From Chrysopilus asiliformis (lineage: Eukaryota; Arthropoda; Insecta; Diptera; Rhagionidae): a stretch of 64,000 nt of DNA. The position numbers and the translations under genes were made by a program. Shown one piece after another: positions 60,501-64,000 of the stretch; position 1 is the first letter of the stretch, and the number at the start of each line of letters is the position of its first letter. The notes under the pieces are model-generated. The model worked only from the letters and a program-made list of their open reading frames with translations, made no database searches and was not told the origin of the DNA. Location: assembly GCA_964034945.1 (NCBI GenBank), contig OZ035960.1:69584994-69648993 (forward strand), given 5' to 3'.

Positions 60501-63500
60501 ATTTTGATGGGAAATCGATATCTGAGAGGGGGCGGGGCTTAACTCGGCCACGCCCCTTTTTCCAATTTTGATGGGAAATCGATATCTGAGAGGGGGCGGG
60601 GCTTAACTCGGTCACGCCCCTTTTTCCAATTTTGATGGGAAATCGATTTCTGAGAGGGGGCGGGCTTAACTCGGCCACGCCCCTTTTTCCAATTTTGATA
60701 GGAAATCGATTTCTGAGAGGGGGCGGGGCTTAACTCGGCCACGCCCCTTTTTCCAATTTTGATGGGAAATCGATTTCTGAGAGGGGGCGGGGCTTAACTC
60801 GGCCACGCCCCTTTTTCCAATTTTGATGGGAAATCGATTTCTGAGAGGGGGCGGGGCTTAACTCGGCCACGCCCCTTTTTCCAATTTTGATGGGAAATCG
60901 ATTTCTGAGAGGGGGCGGGGCTTAACTCGGCCACGCCCCTTTTTCCAATTTTGATGGGAAATCGATTTCTGAGAGGGGCGGGGCTTAACTCGGCCACGCC
61001 CCTTTTTCCAATTTTGATGGGAAATCGATTTCTGAGAGGGGGCGGGGCTTAACTCGGCCACGCCCCTTTTTCCAATTTTGATGGGAAATCGATTTCTGAT
61101 AGGGGGCGGGGCTTAACTCGGCCACGCCCCTTTATCCAATTTTGATGGGAAATCGATTTCTGAGAGGGGGCGGGGCTTAACTCGGCCACGCCCCTTTTTC
61201 CAATTTTGATAGGAAATCGTTTTCTGAGAGGGGGCGGGGCTTAACTCGGCCACGCCCCTTTTTCCAATTTTGATGGGAAATCGATTTCTGAGAGGGGGCG
61301 GGGCTTAACTCGGCCACGCCCCTTTTTCCAATTTTGATGGGAAATCGATTTCGGAGAGGGGGCGGGGCTTAACTCGGCCACGCCCCTTTTTCCAATTTTG
61401 ATGGGAAATCGATTTCTGAGAGGGGGCGGGGCTTAACTCGGCCACGCCCCTTTTTCCAATTTTGATGGGAAATCGATTTCTGAGAGGGGGCGGGGCTTAA
61501 CTCGGCCACGCCCCTTTTTCCAATTTTGATGGGAAATCGATTTCTGAGAGGGGGCGGGGCTTAACTCGGCCACGCCCCTTTTTCCAATTTTGATGGGAAA
61601 TCGATTTCTGAGAGGGGGCGGGGCTTAACTCGGCCACGCCCCTTTTTCCAATTTTGATGGGAAATCGATTTCTGAGAGGGGGCGGGGCTTAACTCGGCCA
61701 CGCCCCTTTTTCCAATTTTGATGGGAAATCGATATCTGAGAGGGGGCGGGGCTTAACTCGGCCACGCCCCTTTTTCCAATTTTGATGGGAAATCGATTTC
61801 TGAGAGGGTGGCGGGGCTTAACTCGGCCACGCCCCTTTTTCCAATTTTGATGGGAAATCGATTTCTGAGAGGGGGCGGGGCTTAACTCGGCCACGCCCCT
61901 TTTTCCAATTTTGATGGGAAATCGATATCTGAGAGGGGGCGGGGCTTAACCCGGCCACGCCCCTTTTTCCAATTTTGATGGGAAATCGATATCTGAGAGG
62001 GGGCGGGGCTTAACTCGGTCACGCCCCTTTTTCCAATTTTGATGGGAAATCGATTTCTGAGAGGGGGCGGGCTTAACTCGGCCACGCCCCTTTTTCTAAT
62101 TTTGATAGGAAATCGATTTCTGAGAGGGGGCGGGGCTTAACTCGGCCACGCCCCTTTTTCCAATTTTGATGGGAAATCGATTTCTGAGAGGGGGCGGGGC
62201 TTAACTCGGCCACGCCCCTTTTTCCAATTTTGATGGGAAATCGATATCTGAGAGGGGGCGGGGCTTAACTCGGCCACGCCCCTTTTTCCAATTTTGATGG
62301 GAAATCGATATCTGAGAGGGGGCGGGGCTTAACTCGGCCACGCCCCTTTTTCCAATTTTGATGGGAAATCGATTTCTGAGAGGGCGCGGGGCTTAACTCG
62401 GCCACGCCCCTTTTTCCAATTTTGATGGGAAATCAATTTCTGAGAGGGGGCGGGGCTTAACTCGGCCACGCCCCTTTTTCCAATTTTGATGGGAAATCGA
62501 TTTCTGAGAGGGGGCGGGGCTTAACTCGGCCACGCCCCTTTTTCCAATTTTGATGGGAAATCGATTTCTGAGAGGGGGCGGGGCTTAACTCGGCCACGCC
62601 CCTTTTTCCAATTTTGATGGGAAATCGATTTCTGAGAGGGGGCGGGGCTTAACTCGGCCACGCCCCTTTTTCCAATTTTGATGGGAAATCGATATCTGAG
62701 AGGGGGCGGGGCTTAACTCGGTCACGCCCCTTTTTCCAATTTTGATGGGAAATCGATTTCTGAGAGGGGCGGGGCTTAACTCGGTCACGCCCCTTTTTCC
62801 AATTTTGATGGGAAATCGATTTCTGAGAGGGGCGGGCTTAACTCGGCCACGCCCCTTTTTCCAATTTTGATGGGAAATCGATTTCTGAGAGGGGGCGGGG
62901 CTTAACTCGGCCACGCCCCTTTTTCCAATTTTGATGGGAAATCGATTTCTGAGAGGGGGCGGGGCTTAACTCGGCCACGCCCCTTTTTCCAATTTTGATG
63001 GGAAATCGATTTCTGAGAGGGGGCGGGGCTTAACTCGGCCACGCCCCTTTTTCCAATTTTGATGGGAAATCGATTTCTGAGAGGGGGCGGGGCTTAACTC
63101 GGCCACGCCCCTTTTTCCAATTTTGATGGGAAATCGATATCTGAGAGGGGGCGGGGCTTAACTCGGTCACGCCCCTTTTTCCAATTTTGATGGGAAATCG
63201 ATTTCTGAGAGGGGCGGGCTTAACTCGGCCACGCCCCTTTTTACAATTTTGATAGGAAGTCGATTTCTGAGAGGGGGCGGGGCTTAACTCGGCCACGCCC
63301 CTTTTTCCAATTTTGATGGGAAATCGATTTCTGAGAGGGGGCGGGGCTTAACTCGGCCACGCCCCTTTTTCCAATTTTGATGGGAAATCGATTTCTGAGA
63401 GGGGGCGGGGCTTAACTCGGCCACGCCCCTTTTTCCAATTTTGATGGGAAATCGATATCTGAGAGGGGGCCGGGCTTAACTCGGCCACGCCCCTTTTTCC

Positions 63501-63600
63501 AATTTTGATGGGAAATCGATATCTGAGAGGGGGCGGGGCTTAACTCGGCCACGCCCCTTTTTCCAATTTTGATGGGAAATCGATTTCTGGGATTGGGCGG
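57501..63600 (+). repeat. Diverged third relative of the 5.55-kb higher-order repeat
   Basis: The right-hand part repeats the end of copies A and B: TTACAATTTTGATAGGAAG near 63.24 kb and GGGGGCCGGGC at 63.465 kb lie 6,191 bp after their copy-B matches, and GGGAAATCAATTTC at 62.43 kb lies 6,383 bp after its match. The left-hand part is rearranged, with three units carrying a 20-bp deletion (58.76, 59.31 and 60.25 kb) and two units with CCCCTATTTCC (near 58.32 and 59.75 kb). Confidence 0.6.
58745..58775 (+). repeat. Satellite unit with 20-bp deletion (first of three)
   Basis: CTCGGTTGATAGG joins the middle of the unit directly to its end and removes the C-rich arm, T-run and CCAAT. It is followed by ATCGTTTTCTG. 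The same junction lies at 59311 and 60247, always after a GAAAGGGGGCGGGC unit, so the three copies share one origin. Confidence 0.85.
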
Positions 63601-64000
63601 GGCTTAACTCGGCCACGCCCCTTTTTCCAATTTTGATGGGAAATCGATTTCTGAGAGGGGGCGGGGCTTAACTCGGCCACGCCCCTTTTTCCAATTTTGA
63701 TGGGAAATCGATTTCTGAGAGGGGGCGGGGCTTAACTCGGCCACGCCCCTTTTTCCAATTTTGATGGGAAATCGATATCTGAGAGGGGGCGGGGCTTAAC
63801 TCGGTCACGCCCCTTTTTCCAATTTTGATGGGAAATCGATTTCTGAGAGGGGCGGGCTTAACTCGGCCACGCCCCTTTTTCCAATTTTGATAGGAAATCG
63901 ATTTCTGAGAGGGGGCGGGGCTTAACTCGGCCACGCCCCTTTTTCCAATTTTGATGGGAAATCGATTTCTGAGAGGGGGCGGGGCTTAACTCGGCCACGC

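Larger units (their letters stand above)
43431..64000 (+). repeat. 64-bp satellite array, right part (after the transposon)
   Basis: The same satellite resumes in exact register at the TTAA after the transposon and runs to the window edge, about 320 units in the same orientation. Units are on average closer to the consensus than those to the left of about 14 kb. They carry a distinct set of diagnostic changes: GATATCTG (which creates an EcoRV site), GGTCACG, GATAGGAAA and a 65-bp form with GGGTGGCGGGG. These changes recur in blocks, giving clear higher-order repeats. No gene is present. Confidence 0.98.

Noticed and set aside
1..64000. CRISPR array
   Set aside because: Units are directly contiguous with no unique spacers, and whole 64-bp units are repeated.
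1..64000. Telomeric repeat or centromere-protein CENP-B box
   Set aside because: The unit contains no short telomere-type repeat, and I could not find the conserved core of the CENP-B box in it on either strand. A centromeric role is neither supported nor excluded.
1..64000. Inverted satellite segments
   Set aside because: Read on both strands, all units I inspected run in the same direction; no switch of orientation was seen.

Overview
The window is almost entirely one satellite DNA array. A roughly 64-bp unit is repeated head-to-tail on one strand from base 1 to base 64000, about 1,000 units, and both window edges fall inside the array. I see no protein-coding gene, rRNA or tRNA. The only non-satellite DNA is a 231-bp element at 43200-43430. 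It has 15-bp perfect terminal inverted repeats and is flanked by TTAA on both sides, which are the hallmarks of a non-autonomous piggyBac-type DNA transposon (MITE). A 64-kb array of this kind points to a eukaryotic heterochromatic, pericentromeric or subtelomeric block. I cannot name the species. The unit is about 53% GC (34 of 64) with 4 CpG, close to the roughly 4.5 expected, so there is no strong CpG decay. That fits a genome with little CpG methylation (many invertebrates) or an array homogenised recently.

Unit anatomy, in the phase starting AATCGATTTC (reference copy 17511-17574): half of a 12-bp palindrome GAAATCGATTTC that spans the unit boundary; a GC-box-like G-run; a single TTAA at positions 27-30; an inverted repeat AGGGG(G)CG / CGCCCCT at 15-45 with the TTAA in its predicted loop; and a T5CCAAT stretch. 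Most length variation is loss of one or two G in the G-run (63 or 62 bp), loss of one A in GGGAAATCG (63 bp), or gain of a T-G in the G-run (65 bp).

Layout by diagnostic variants. About 1-14 kb: units ending CCTTGTTCC, eight units with a 23-bp internal expansion, and long-range 8.3-kb homology. About 14-23 kb: many GGGAATCG and GGGGGGGCGGGG units, with a 3,632-bp spaced duplication. About 23-26 kb: a tandem 1.4-kb duplication with 8-bp-deleted units, ending near a scrambled unit at 26.2 kb. About 26-39.5 kb: roughly 1-kb blocks recurring at offsets of 2,159 to 3,116 bp. About 39.5-64 kb: a different unit set (GATATCTG, GGTCACG, GATAGGAAA, GGGTGGCGGGG) arranged in large higher-order repeats, including a near-perfect tandem duplication with a 5,553-bp period.

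The transposon lies in one copy of a roughly 2.3-kb duplicated block. The other copy keeps the uninterrupted TTAA at 40321-40324, a paralogous empty site inside the same window. I found no evidence of a novel gene system. The interest lies in the satellite's higher-order structure and in this natural piggyBac insertion with its empty-site control. All homology statements come from matching diagnostic variants by eye, not from computed alignments.
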